From Nematostella vectensis (taxonomy: Eukaryota > Cnidaria > Anthozoa > Actiniaria > Edwardsiidae): a DNA stretch of 64,000 nt. The notes below the pieces were generated by a model. That model was given only the letters and a program-made list of their open reading frames with translations. It ran no database searches and was not told the origin of the DNA. The stretch spans positions 746,001 to 810,000 of the forward strand of contig NC_064040.1 in NCBI RefSeq assembly GCF_932526225.1, written 5' to 3'. How positions within the stretch are numbered: the stretch's first letter is position 1; every line of letters begins with the position of its first letter. Below are positions 51,801 to 63,400 of the stretch, in pieces. Both the position numbers and the translations under genes were made by a program.

Positions 51801-53601
51801 TAAAACAAATTCCCGAATGTAACCTTGAAGCTTTTCCCGAATGTAACCTTCAGTCAGATGGTGACTTTGCTTGGGATAGTTTACGATACCAATAGTATTA
51901 AAAGTAATTTTCATTACAATTCCCTTCAGCAATGCCACGTTAGTCTTTCGTTGCGGGCACTTGACTACTAACGCAGCGACAAGGGTTCGATTCCCGCTGA
52001 TAGCCTATTTTTTTTTCTTTATTTTTTTTTAAAAATCGATACTTAATTATACTGTTCTTGGTGTGTCATGACATAAAAAGAAGGTATAGGGACATTTTTA
52101 TGTACTCTCAGCATCTTTGATGTGCTCATGATTTGTTCAGGATCCTGTACATATTTTATGCACACAAGAACTAACTAGATTCCTTGGTTAACTTGATTAA
52201 GTAGATTCTAACATAGAGAATAGCGCTCGATAGATTGGTATACCTTTTTTTTCGAGTATACTGTTTTATTTTTCCTAATGTTACTTTTTGGAATTTACCT
52301 TCGGAAAAAAAATTATCTATTGTAACCTTTTGGAGGTTACACTCGTAAAACAAATTCCCGAATGTAACCCTGAAGCTTTTCCCGAATGTAACCTCCAGTC
52401 CGATGGTGACTTTGCTTGGGATAGTTTACGATACCAATAGTATTAAAAGTAATTTTCATTACAATTCCCTTCAGCAATGCCACGTTAGTCTTTCGTTGCG
52501 GGCACATGACTACTAACGCAGCGACCCGGGTTCGATTCCCGCTGATAGCCTATTTTTTTTTCTTTATTTTTTTTTTTAAATATCGATACTTAATTATACT
52601 GTTCTTGGTGTGTCATGACATAAAAAGAAGGTATAGGGACATTTTTATGTACTCTCAGCATCTTTGATGTGCTCATGCTTTGTTCAGAATCCTGTACATA
52701 TTTTATGCACACAAGTACTAACTAGATTCCTTGGTTAACTTGATTAAGTAGATTCTAACATAGAGCATAGCGCTCGATAGATTGATATACCTTTTTTTCC
52801 GAGTATACTGTTTTATTTTTCCTAATGTTACTTTTTGGAATTTACATTCGGAAAAAAAATTATCGATTGTAACCTTTTGGCGGTTACACTCGTAAAACAA
52901 ATTCCCGAATGTAACCCTCAAGCTTTTCCCGAATGTAACCTCCAGTCCGATAGTGACTTTGCTTGGGATAGTTTACGATACCAATAGTATTAAAAGTAAT
53001 TTTCATTACAATTCCCTTCAGTAATGCCACGTTAGTCTTTCGTTGCGGGCACTTGACTACTAACGCAGCTACCCGGGTTCGATTCCCGCTGATAGCCTAT
53101 TTTTTTTTCTTAATTTTTTTTTTTAAATATCGATACTTAATTATACTGTTCTTGGTGTGTCATGACATAAAAAGAAGGTATAGGGACATTTTTATGTACT
53201 CTCAGCATCTTTGATGTGCTCATGCTTTGTTCAGGATCCTGTACATATTTTATGCGCACAAGAACTAACTAGATTCCTTGGATAACTTGATTAAGTAGAT
53301 TCTAACATAGAGCATAGCGCTCGATAGATTGATATACCTTTTTTTCCGAGTATACTGTTTTACTTTTCCTAATTTACTTTTTGGAATTTACATTCGGAAA
53401 AAAAATTATCGATTGTAACCTTTTGGAGGTTACACTCGTAAAACAAATTCCCGAATGTAACCCTGAAGCTTTTCCCGAATGTAACCTTCAGTCAGATTGT
53501 GACTTTGCTTGGGATAGTTTACGATACCAATAGTATTAAAAGTAATTTTCATTACAATTCCCTTCAGTAATGCCACGTTAGTCTTTCGTTGCGGGCACTT
53601 G
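42859..53601 (+). repeat. Higher-order family of 5, 3, 4 and 5 units, then cut by an inversion
   Basis: Sets start with a unit bearing CATGATTTGTTC (42859, 45586, 47226, 49411, 52140), which also has GAGAATAGCGC with GATTGGTATACC and, later, GGGCACATGAC. The second unit has GAATCC and CAAGTACTAAC (43405, 46135, 47772, 49957, 52687). Set lengths are 2,727, 1,640, 2,185 and 2,729 bp, that is 5, 3, 4 and 5 units. The 3- and 4-unit sets look like the 5-unit set with internal units lost. The fifth set is cut at 53,601 by the first orientation switch. Confidence 0.8.
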
Positions 53602-53602
53602 A
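53601..53602. other. Orientation switch J1a (forward to reverse)
   Basis: A forward tRNA-like segment runs to GCACTTGA, then continues as a reversed unit at ATCTAGTTAG. GA is shared by both parents (CACTTGA and GGAATCT), a 2-bp microhomology. The left flank has CTTCAGTCAGATTGTGAC; the right flank has GGCTAACAGC and GCGTTGGTAG. Confidence 0.9.
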
Positions 53603-54340
53603 ATCTAGTTAGTTCTTGTGTGCATAAAATATGTACAGGATCCTGAACAAAGCATGAGCACATCAAAGATGCTGAGAGTACATAAAAATGTCCCTATACC
53701 TTCTTTTTATGTCATGACACACCAAGAACAGTATAATTAAGTATCGATATTTAAAAAAAAAATAAAGAAAAAAAAATAGGCTAACAGCGGGAATCGAACC
53801 CGAGTCGCTGCGTTGGTAGTCAAGTGCCCGCAACGAAAGACTAACGTGGCATTGCTGAAGGGAATTGTAATGAAAATTACTTTTAATACTATTGGTATCG
53901 TAATTTATCCCAAGCAAAGTCACCATCGGACTGGAGGTTACATTCGGGAAAAGCTTCAGGGTTACATTCGGGAATTTGTTTCACGAGTGTAACCTCCAAA
54001 AGGTTACAATCGATATTTTTTTTTCCGAATGTAAATTCCAAAAAGTAACATTAGGAAAAATAAAACAGTATACTCGGAAAAAAAGGTATATCAATCTATC
54101 GAGCGCTATGCTCTATGTTAGAATCTACTTAATCAAGTTATCCAAGGAATCTAGTTAGTTCTTGTGTGCATAAAATATGTACAGGATCCTGAACAGAGCA
54201 TGAGCACATCAAAGATGCTTAGAGTACATAAAAATGTCCCTATACCTTCTTTGTATGTCATGACACACCAAGAACAGTATAATTAAGTATCGATATTTAA
54301 AAAAAAAATAAAGAAAAAAAAATAGGCTATCAGCGGGAAT
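53602..54340 (-). repeat. Reverse-oriented satellite block (739 bp)
   Basis: One full unit and part of a second lie on the minus strand; landmarks at 53638 and 54184. The tRNA-like segment is complemented near 53775-53847. The block carries ATCGTAATTTATCCC, shared with reverse units at 57166 and 59332. The unit at 54184 has GAACAGAGC, whose complement GCTCTGTTC I saw only in the forward unit at 55074. Confidence 0.92.
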
Positions 54341-54348
54341 GGAAAATG
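54341..54348. other. Orientation switch J2a (reverse to forward) with 8-bp filler
   Basis: The reversed unit stops inside the T arm of the tRNA-like segment (CAGCGGGAAT), then eight unmatched bases GGAAAATG, then forward sequence GACTACTAACGC from the anticodon region. The same joint appears inverted at 56205-56212. Confidence 0.88.
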
Positions 54349-55443
54349 GACTACTAACGCAGCGACCCGGGTTCGATTCCCGCTGATAGCCCATTTTTTT
54401 TCTTTATTTTTTTTTAAATATCGATACTTAATTATACTGTTCTTGGTGTGTCATGACATAAAAAGAAGGTATAGGGACATTTTTATGTACTCTCAGCATC
54501 TTTGATGTGCTCATGATTTGTTCAGGATCCTGTACATATTTTATGCACACAAGAACTAACTAGATTCCTTGGTTAACTTGATTAAGTAGATTCTAACGTA
54601 GAGCATAGCGCTCGATAGATTGGTATACCTTTTTTTTCGAGTATACTGTTTTATTTTTCCTAATGTTACCTTTTGGAATTTACATTCGGAAAAAAAATTA
54701 TCGATTGTAACCTTTTGGAGGTTACACTCGTAAAACAAATTCCCGAATGTAACCCTGAAGCTTTTCCCGAATTTAACCTCCAGTCCGATGGTGACTTTGC
54801 TTGGGATAGTTTACGATACCAATAGTATTAAAAGTAATTTTCATTACAATTCCCTTCAGCAATGCCACGTTAGTCTTTCGTTGCGGGCACATGACTACTA
54901 ACGCAGCGACCAGGGTTCGATTCCTGCTGATAGCCTATTTTTTTTTCTTTATTATTTTTTTTTTAAATATCGATACTTAATTATACTGTTCTTGGTGTGT
55001 CATGACATAAAAAGAAGGTATAGGGACATTTTTATGTACTCTCAGCATCTTTGATGTGCTCATGCTCTGTTCAGGATCCTGTACATATTTTATGCGCACA
55101 AGAACTAACTAGATTCCTTGGATAACTTGATTAAGTAGATTCTAACATAGAGCATAGCGCTCGATAGATTGATATACCTTTTTTTCCGAGTATACTGTTT
55201 TATTTTTCCTAATGTTACTTTTTGGAATTTACATTCGGAAAAAAAATTATCGATTGTAACCTTTTGGAGGTTACACTCGTAAAACAAATTCCCGAATGTA
55301 ACCCTGAAGCTATTCCCGAATGTAACCTTCAGTCAGATTGTGACTTTGCTTGGGATAGTTTACGATACCAATATTATTAAAAGTAATTTTCATTACAATT
55401 CCCTTCAGTAATGCCACGTTAGTCTTTCGTTGCGGGCACTTGA
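54349..55443 (+). repeat. Forward-oriented satellite block (1,095 bp)
   Basis: About two units, landmarks at 54525 and 55074. The first has CATGATTTGTTC, GATTGGTATACC and GGGCACATGAC, so it belongs to the same type as the set-leading units of 42.9-53.6 kb. The second has CTTCAGTCAGATTGTGAC, like the last unit before J1a. Confidence 0.92.
55442..55443. other. Orientation switch J1b (forward to reverse)
   Basis: Same breakpoint as J1a: CACTTGA joined to ATCTAG with shared GA. Its left flank matches J1a (CAGATTGTGAC), but its right flank differs (GATGCTGTAAGTAC, GTTAGTAGTTAAG). Confidence 0.9.
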
Positions 55444-56204
55444 ATCTAGTTAGTTCTTGTGTGCATAAAATATGTACAGGATCCTGAACAAAGCATGAGC
55501 ACATCAAAGATGCTGTAAGTACATAAAAATGTCCCTATACCTTCTTTTTATGTCATGACACACCAAGAACAGTATAATTAAGTATCGATATTTAAAAAAA
55601 AAATTAAGAAAAAAAAAGGCTATCAGCGGGAATCGAACCCGGGTCGCTGCGTTAGTAGTTAAGTGCCCGCAACGAAAGACTAACGTGGCATTGTTGAAGG
55701 GAATTATAATGAAAATTACTTTTAATACTATTGGTACCGTAAACTATCCCAAGCAAAGTCACCATCGGACTGGAGGTTACATTCGGGAAAAGCTTCAGGG
55801 TTACATTCGGGAATTTGTTTTACGAGTGTAACCTCCAAAAGGTTACAATAGATAATTTTTTTCCGAATGTAAATTCCAAAAAGTAACATAATGAAAAATA
55901 AAACAGTATACTCGAAAAAAAAGGGATACCAATCTATAGAGCGCTATGCTCTATGTTAGAATCTACTTAATCAAGTTAACCAAGGAATCTAGTTAGTTCT
56001 TGTATGCATAAAATATGTACAGGATCCTGAACAAATCATGAGCACATCAAAGATGCTGAGAGTAAATAAAAATGTCCCTATACCTTCTTTTTATGTCATG
56101 ACACACCAAGAACAGTATAATTAAGTATCGATATTTAAAAAAAAATAAAGTAAAAAAAATGGGCTATCAGCGGGAATCGAACCCGGGTAGCTGCGTTAGT
56201 AGTC
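55444..56204 (-). repeat. Reverse-oriented satellite block (761 bp)
   Basis: One unit plus part of a second on the minus strand; landmarks at 55479 and 56022. It carries complements of the 'CAACAATGCC' and 'CTTAACTACTAAC' variants typical of 24-42 kb in the forward arm, and a damaged stretch AACATAATGAAAAAT near 55885. Confidence 0.9.
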
Positions 56205-56212
56205 CATTTTCT
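56205..56212. other. Orientation switch J2b (reverse to forward) with 8-bp filler
   Basis: Reversed sequence ends at GTTAGTAGTC, then CATTTTCT, then forward ATTCCCGCTGATAGCC. Read from the other strand this is the J2a joint with one base changed in the filler (AGAAAATG against GGAAAATG). Confidence 0.88.
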
Positions 56213-57130
56213 ATTCCCGCTGATAGCCTATTTTTTTTTCTTTATTTTTTATATTCCTTGGATAACTTGATTAAGTAGATTCTAACATAGAGCATAGCGC
56301 TCGATAGATTGATATACCTTTTTTTCCGAGTATACTGTTTTATTTTTCCTAATGTTACTTTTTGGAATTTACATTCGGAAAAAAAATTATCGATTGTAAC
56401 CTTTTGGAGGTTACACTCGTAAAACAAATTCCCGAATGTAACCCTGAAGCTTTTCCCGAATGTAACCTCCAGTCCGATGGTGACTTTGCTTGGGATAGTT
56501 TACGATACCAATAGTATTAAAAGAAATTTTCATTACAATTCCCTGCAGCAATGCCACGTTAGTCTTTCGTTGCGGGCACATGACTACTAACGCAGCGACC
56601 CGGGTTCGATTCCCGCTGATAGCCTATTTTTTTTTCTTTATTTTTTTTTTTAAATATCGATACTTAATTATACTGTTCTTGGTGTGTCATGACATAAAAA
56701 GAAGGTATAGGGACATTTTTATGTACTCTCAGCATCTTTGATGTGCTCATGCTTTGTTCAGAATCCTGTACATATTTTATGCACACAAGAACTAACTAGA
56801 TTCCTTGGTTAACTTGATTAAGTAGATTCTAACATAGAGCATAGCGCTCGATAGATTGATATACCTTTTTTTTCGAGTATACTGTTTTATTTTTCCTAAT
56901 GTTACTTTTTGGAATTTACATTCGGAAAAAAAATTATCGATTGTAACCTTTTGGAGGTTACACTCGTAAAACAAATTCCCGAATGTAACCCTGAAGCTTA
57001 TCCCGAATGTAACCTCCAGTCCGATGGTGACTTTGCTTGGGATAGTTTACGATACCAATAGTATTAAAAGTAATTTTCATTACAATTCCCTTCAGTAATG
57101 CCACGTTAGTCTTTCGTTGCGGGCACTTGA
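56213..57130 (+). repeat. Forward-oriented block with a 149-bp deletion
   Basis: The first unit jumps from the post-tRNA T-run (TTTATTTTTT, to about 56250) to ATATTCCTTGG, losing about 149 bp compared with the reference unit. Both 10-bp palindromes lie in the lost part. The next unit has the landmark form GAATCC at 56761. The block ends at J1c. Confidence 0.9.
57129..57130. other. Orientation switch J1c (forward to reverse)
   Basis: Third copy of the J1 joint. Its right flank matches J1a (GGCTAACAGC, CCCGAGTCGC, GCGTTGGTAG), while its left flank has the common CCTCCAGTCCGATGG instead of the J1a/J1b form. Confidence 0.9.
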
Positions 57131-59205
57131 ATCTAGTTAGTTCTTGTGTGCATAAAATATGTACAGGATCCTGAACAAAGCATGAGCACATCAAAGATGC
57201 TGAGAGTACATAAAAATGTCCCTATACCTTCTTTTTATGTCATGACACACCAAGAACAGTATAATTAAGTATCGATATTTAAAAAAAAAATTAAGAAAAA
57301 AAAATAGGCTAACAGCAGGAATCGAACCCGAGTCGCTGCGTTGGTAGTCAAGTGCCCGCAACGAAAGACTAACGTGGCATTGCTGAAGGGAATTGTAATG
57401 AAAATTACTTTTAATACTATTGGTATCGTAATTTATCCCAAGCAAAGTCACCATCGGACTGGAGGTTACATTCGGGAAAAGCTTCAGGGTTACATTCGGG
57501 AATTTGTTTTACGAGTGTAACCTCCAAAAGGTTACAATCGATAATTTTTTTTCCGAATGTAAATTCCAAAAAGTAACATTACGAAAATAAAACAGTATAC
57601 TCGGAAAAAAAGGTATATCAATCTATCGAGCGCTATGCTCTATGTTAGAATCTACTTAATCAATTTATCCAAGGAATCTAGTTAGTTCTTGTGTGCATAA
57701 AATATGTACAGGATCCTGAACAAAGCATGAGCACATCAAAGATGCTGAGAGTACATAAAAATGTCCCTATACCTTCTTTTTATGTCATGACACACCAAGA
57801 ACAGTATAATTAAGTATCGATATTTAAAAAAATAAAGAAAGAAAAAAAATAGGCTATCAGCGGGAATCGAACCCGGGTCGCTGCGTTAGTAGTCAAGTGC
57901 CCGCAACGAAAGACTAACGTGGCATTGCTGAATGGAATTGTAATGAAAATTACTTTTAATACTATTGGTATCGTAAACTATCCCAAGCAAAGTCACCATC
58001 AGACAGGAGGTTACATTCGGGAAAAACTTCAGGGTTACATTCGGGAATTTGTTTTACGAGTGTAACCTCCAAAAGGTTACAATCGATAATTTTTTTTCCG
58101 AATGTAAATTCCAAAAAGTAACATTAGGAAAATAAAACAGTATACTCGGAAAAAAAGGTATATCAATCTATCGAGCGCTATGCTCTATGTTAGAATCTAC
58201 TTAATCAAGTTATCCAAGGAATCAAGTTAGTTCTTTTGTGCATAAAATATGTACAGGATCCTGAACAAAGCATGAGCACATCAAAGATGCTGAGAGTACA
58301 TAAAAATGTCCCTATACCTTCTTTTTATGTCATGACACACCAAGAACAGTATAATTAAGTATCGATATTTAAAAAAAATTAAAGAAAAAAAATAGGCTAT
58401 CAGCGGGAATCGAACCCGGGTAGCTGCGTTAGTAGTCAAGTGCCCGCAACGAAAGACTAACGTGGCATTGCTGAAGGGAATTGTAATGAAAATTACTTTT
58501 AATACTATTGGTATCGTAAACTATTCCAAGCAAATTCACCATCGGACTGGAGGTTACATTTGGGAAAAGCTTCAGGGTTACATTCGGGAATTTGTTTTAC
58601 GAGTGTAACCTCCAAAAGGTTACAATCGATAATTTTTTTTTCCGAATGTAAATTCCAAAAAGTATACTTAGGAAAAATAAAACAGTATACTCTGAAAAAA
58701 AGGTATATCAATCTATCGAGCGCTATGCTCTATGTTAGAATCTACTTAATCAAGTTATCCAAGGAATCTAGTTAGTTCTTGTGTGCATAAAATATGTACA
58801 GGATCCTGAACAAAGCATGAGCACATCAAAGATGCTGAGAGTACATAAAAATGTCCCTATACCTTCTTTTTATGTCATGACACACCAAGAACAGTATAAT
58901 TAAGTATCGATATTTTAAAAAAAATAAAGAAAAAAAAATAGGCTATCAGCGGGAATCGAACCCGTGTAGCTGCGTTAGTAGTCAAGTGCCCGCAACGAAA
59001 GACTAACGTGGCATTGCTGAAGGGAATTGTAATGAAAATTACTTTTAATACTATTGGTATCGTAAACTATCCCAAGCAAAGTCACCATCGGACTGGAGGT
59101 TACATTCGGGAAAAGCTTCAGGGTTACATTCGGGAATTTGTTTTACGAGTGTAACTTCCAAAAGGTTACCATCGATAAAATTTTTTTCAGAATGTAAATT
59201 CCAAA

Positions 59206-59224
59206 AAGTAACATTACATTACAC
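59206..59224 (-). other. 14-bp net deletion marking D units
   Basis: In D units the stretch after AGTAACATTA is CATTACACGG where other reverse units have a 24-bp stretch with the complement of CTGTTTTATTTTCC. This removes 14 bp next to the GTAAC cluster and adds an extra ACATTA. The same change is at about 60837 and 62999, so it arose once and spread with the D unit. Confidence 0.8.
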
Positions 59225-60423
59225 GGAAAAAAGGTATATCAATCTATCGAGCGCTATGCTCTATGTTAGAATCTACTTAATCAAGTTATCCAAGGAATCT
59301 AGTTAGTTCTTGTGTGCATAAAATATGTACAGGATCCTGAACAAAGCAGGAGCACATCAAAGATGCTGAGAGTACATAAAAATGTCCCTATACCTTCTTT
59401 TTATGTCATGACACACCAAGAACAGTATAATTAAGTATCGATATTTAAAAAAAAAAATTAAGAAAAAAAAATAGGCTAACAGCGGGAATCGAACCCGAGT
59501 CGCTGCGTTGGTAGTCAAGTGCCCGCAACGAAAGACTAACGTGGCATTGCTGAAGGGAATTGTAATGAAAATTACTTTTAATACTATTGGTATCGTAATT
59601 TATCCCAAGCAAAGTCACCATCGGACTGGAGGTTACATTCGGGAAAAGCTTCAGGGTTACATTCGGGAATTTGTTTTACGAGTGTAACCTCCAAAAGGTT
59701 ACAATCGATAATTTTTTTTCCGAATGTAAATTCCAAAAAGTAACATTAGGAAAATAAAACAGTATACTCGGACAAAAAGGTATATCAATCTATCGAGCGT
59801 TATGCTCTATGTTAGAATCTACTTAATCAATTTATCCAAGGAATCTAGTTAGTTCTTGTGTGCATAAAATATGTACAGGATCCTGAACAAAGCATGAGCA
59901 CATCAAAGATGCTGAGAGTACATAAAAATGTCCCTATACCTTCTTTTTATGTCATGACACACCAAGAACAGTATAATTAAGTATCGATATTTAAAAACAA
60001 AATAAAGAAAAAAAAAGGGCTATCAGCGGGAATCGAACCCGGGTAGCTGCGTTAGTAGTCAAGTGCCCGCAACGAAAGACTAACGTGGCATTGCTGAAGG
60101 GAATTGTAATGAAAATTACTTTTAATACTATTGGTATCGTAAACTATCCCAAGCAAAGTCACCATCGGACTGGAGGTTACATTTGGGAAAAGCTTCAGGG
60201 TTACATTCGGGAATTTGTTTTACGAGTGTAACCTCCAAAAGGTTACAATCGATAATTTTTTTTTCCGAATGTAAATTCCAAAAAGTAACATTAGGAAAAA
60301 TAAAACAGTATACTCTGAAAAAAAGGTATATCAATCTATCGAGCGCTATGCTCTATGTTAGAATCTACTTAATCAAGTTATCCAAGGAATCTAGTTAGTT
60401 CTTGTGTGCATAAAATATGTACA

Positions 60424-63400
60424 GGATCCTGAACAAAGCATGAGCACATCAAAGATGCTGAGAGTACATAAAAATGTCCCTATACCTTCTTTTTATGTCA
60501 TGACACACCAAGAACAGTATAATTAAGTATCGATATTTAAAAAAAAATTAAGAAAAAAAAAATAGGCTATCAGCGGGAATCGAACCCGTGTAGCTGCGTT
60601 AGTAGTCAAGTGCCCGCAACGAAAGACTAACGTGGCATTGCTGAAGGGAATTGTAATGAAAATTACTTTTAATACTATTGGTATCGTAAACTATCCCAAG
60701 CAAAGTCACCATCGGACTGGAGGTTACATTCGGGAAAAGCTTCAGGGTTACATTCGGGAATTTGTTTTACGAGTGTAACTTCCAAAAGGTTACCATCGAT
60801 AATTTTTTTTTCCGAATGTAAATTCCAAAAAGTAACATTACATTACACGGAAAAAAGGTATATCAATCTATCGAGCGCTATGCTCTATGTTAGAATCTAC
60901 TTAATCAAGTTATCCAAGGAATCTAGTTAGTTCTTGTGTGCATAAAATATGTACAGGATCCTGAACAAAGCAGGAGCACATCAAAGATGCTGAGAGTACA
61001 TAAAAATGTCCCTATACCTTCTTTTTATGTCATGACACACCAAGAACAGTATAATTAAGTATCGATATTTAAAAAAAAAAAAATAAAGAAAAAAAAAAGG
61101 CTATCAGCGGGAATCGAACCCGGGTCGCTGCGTTAGTAGTCAAGTGCCCGCAGCGAAAGACTAACGTGGCATTGCTGAAGGGAATTGTAATAAAAATTAC
61201 TTTTAATACTATTGGTATCGTAAACTATCCCAAGCAAAGTCACCATCGGACTGGAGGTTACATTCGGGAAAAGCTTCAGGGTTACATTCGGGAATTTGTT
61301 TTACGAGTGTAACCTCCAAAAGGTTACAATCGATAATTTTTTTTCCGAATGTAAATTCCAAAAAGTAACATTAGGAAAATAAAACAGTATACTCGGAAAA
61401 AAGGTATATCAATCTATCGAGCGCTATGCTCTATGTTAGAATCTACTTAATCAAGTTATCCAAGGAATCTAGTTAGTTCTTGTGTGCATAAAATATGTAC
61501 AGGATCCTGAACAAAGCAGGAGCACATCAAAGATGCTGAGAGTACATAAAAATGTCCCTATACCTTCTTTTAATGTCATGACACACCAAGAACAGTATAA
61601 ATAAGTATCGATATTTAAAAAAAAAGAAAGAAAAAAAATAGGCTTTCAGCGGGAATCGAACCAGGGTCGCTGCGTTAGTAGTCAAGTGCCCGCAACGAAA
61701 GACTAACGTGGCATTGCTGAAGGGAATTGTAATGAAAATTACTTTTAATACTATTGGTATCGTAAACTATCCCAAGCAAAGTCACCATCGGACTGGAGGT
61801 TACATTCGGGAAAAGCTTCAGGGTTACATTCGGGAATTTGTTTTACGAGTGTAACCTCCAAAAGGTTACAATCGATAATTTTTTTCCGAATGTAAATTCC
61901 AAAAAGTAACATTAGGAAAATAAAACAGTATACTCGGAAAAAAAGGTATATCAATCTATCGAGCGCTATGCTCTATGTTAGAATCTACTTAATCAAGTTA
62001 TCAAAGGAATCTAGTTAGTTCTTGTGTGCATAAAATATGTACAGGATCCTGAACAAAGCAGGAGCACATCAAAGATGCTGAGAGTACATAAAAATGTCCC
62101 TATACCTTCTTTTAATGTCATGACACACCAAGAACAGTATAAATAAGTATCGATATTTAAAAAAAAAGAAAGAAAAAAAATAGGCTTTCAGCGGGAATCG
62201 AACCAGGGTCGCTGCGTTAGTAGTCAAGTGCCCGCAACGAAAGACTAACGTGGCATTGCTGAAGGGAATTGTAATGAAAATTACTTTTAATACTATTGGT
62301 ATCGTAAACTATCCCAAGCAAAGTCACCATCGGACTGGAGGTTACATTCGGGAAAAGCTTCAGGGTTACATTCGGGAATTTGTTTTACGAGTGTAACCTC
62401 CAAAAGGTTACAATCGATAATTTTTTTCCGAATGTAAATTCCAAAAAGTAACATTAGGAAAATAAAACAGTATACTCGGAAAAAAAGGTATATCAATCTA
62501 TCGAGCGCTATGCTCTATGTTAGAATCCACTTAATCAAGTTATCAAAGGAATCTAGTTAGTTCTTGTGTGCATAAAATATGTACAGGATCCTGAACAAAG
62601 CATGAGCACATCAAAGATGCTGAGAGTACATAAAAATGTCCCTATACCTTCTTTTTATGTCATGACACACCAAGAACAGTATAATTAAGTATCGATATTT
62701 AAAAAAAAATTAAGAAAAAAAAAATAGGCTATCAGCGGGAATCGAACCCGTGTAGCTGCGTTAGTAGTCAAGTGCCCGCAACGAAAGACTAACGTGGCAT
62801 TGCTGAAGGGAATTGTAATGAAAATTACTTTTAATACTATTGGTATCGTAAACTATCCCAAGCAAAGTCACCATCGGACTGGAGGTTACATTCGGGAAAA
62901 GCTTCAGGGTTACATTCGGGAATTTGTTTTACGAGTGTAACTTCCAAAAGGTTACCATCGATAATTTTTGTTTCCGAATGTAAATTCCAAAAAGTAACAT
63001 TACATTACACGGAAAAAAGGTATATCAATCTATCGAGCGCTATGCTCTATGTTAGAATCTACTTAATCAAGTTATCCAAGGAATCTAGTTAGTTCTTGTG
63101 TGCATAAAATATGTACAGGATCCTGAACAAAGCAGGAGCACATCAAAGATGCTGAGAGTACATAAAAATGTCCCTATACCTTCTTTTTATGTCATGACAC
63201 ACCAAGAACAGTATAATTAAGTATCGATATTTAAAAAAAAAAAAATAAAGAAAAAAAAAAGGCTATCAGCGGGAATCGAACCCGGGTCGCTGCGTTAGTA
63301 GTCAAGTGCCCGCAGCGAAAGACTAACGTGGCATTGCTGAAGGGAATTGTAATAAAAATTACTTTTAATACTATTGGTATCGTAAACTATCCCAAGCAAA

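Larger units (their letters stand above)
1..53601 (+). repeat. Forward arm of the satellite array
   Basis: All units here have the tRNA-like segment on the plus strand. The first unit is cut by the window edge; its first landmark GGATCC is at 500. Later landmarks run at 1047, 1597, 2142, 2690, 3240, 3786, 4334, 4884, 5429, 5978, 6524, 7073, 7616, 8162, 8710 and 9256, then 10098 after a shortened unit, and onward at about 546-bp steps to 53234. The arm ends inside a tRNA-like segment at 53,601-53,602, where the orientation flips. Local higher-order repeats are listed separately. Confidence 0.97.

Noticed and set aside
53601-57130. Inversion cluster as a simple assembly or read-chimera artefact
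   Set aside because: Not fully excluded, but the same joints recur with point differences and exchanged flanks, which a single foldback chimera would not give. Raw reads are needed to settle it.
59150-59215. A transposon insertion at the altered A-run in the D unit
   Set aside because: The change is a 14-bp net loss plus a short ACATTA repeat and a few run-length changes; no inserted sequence or target-site duplication is present.
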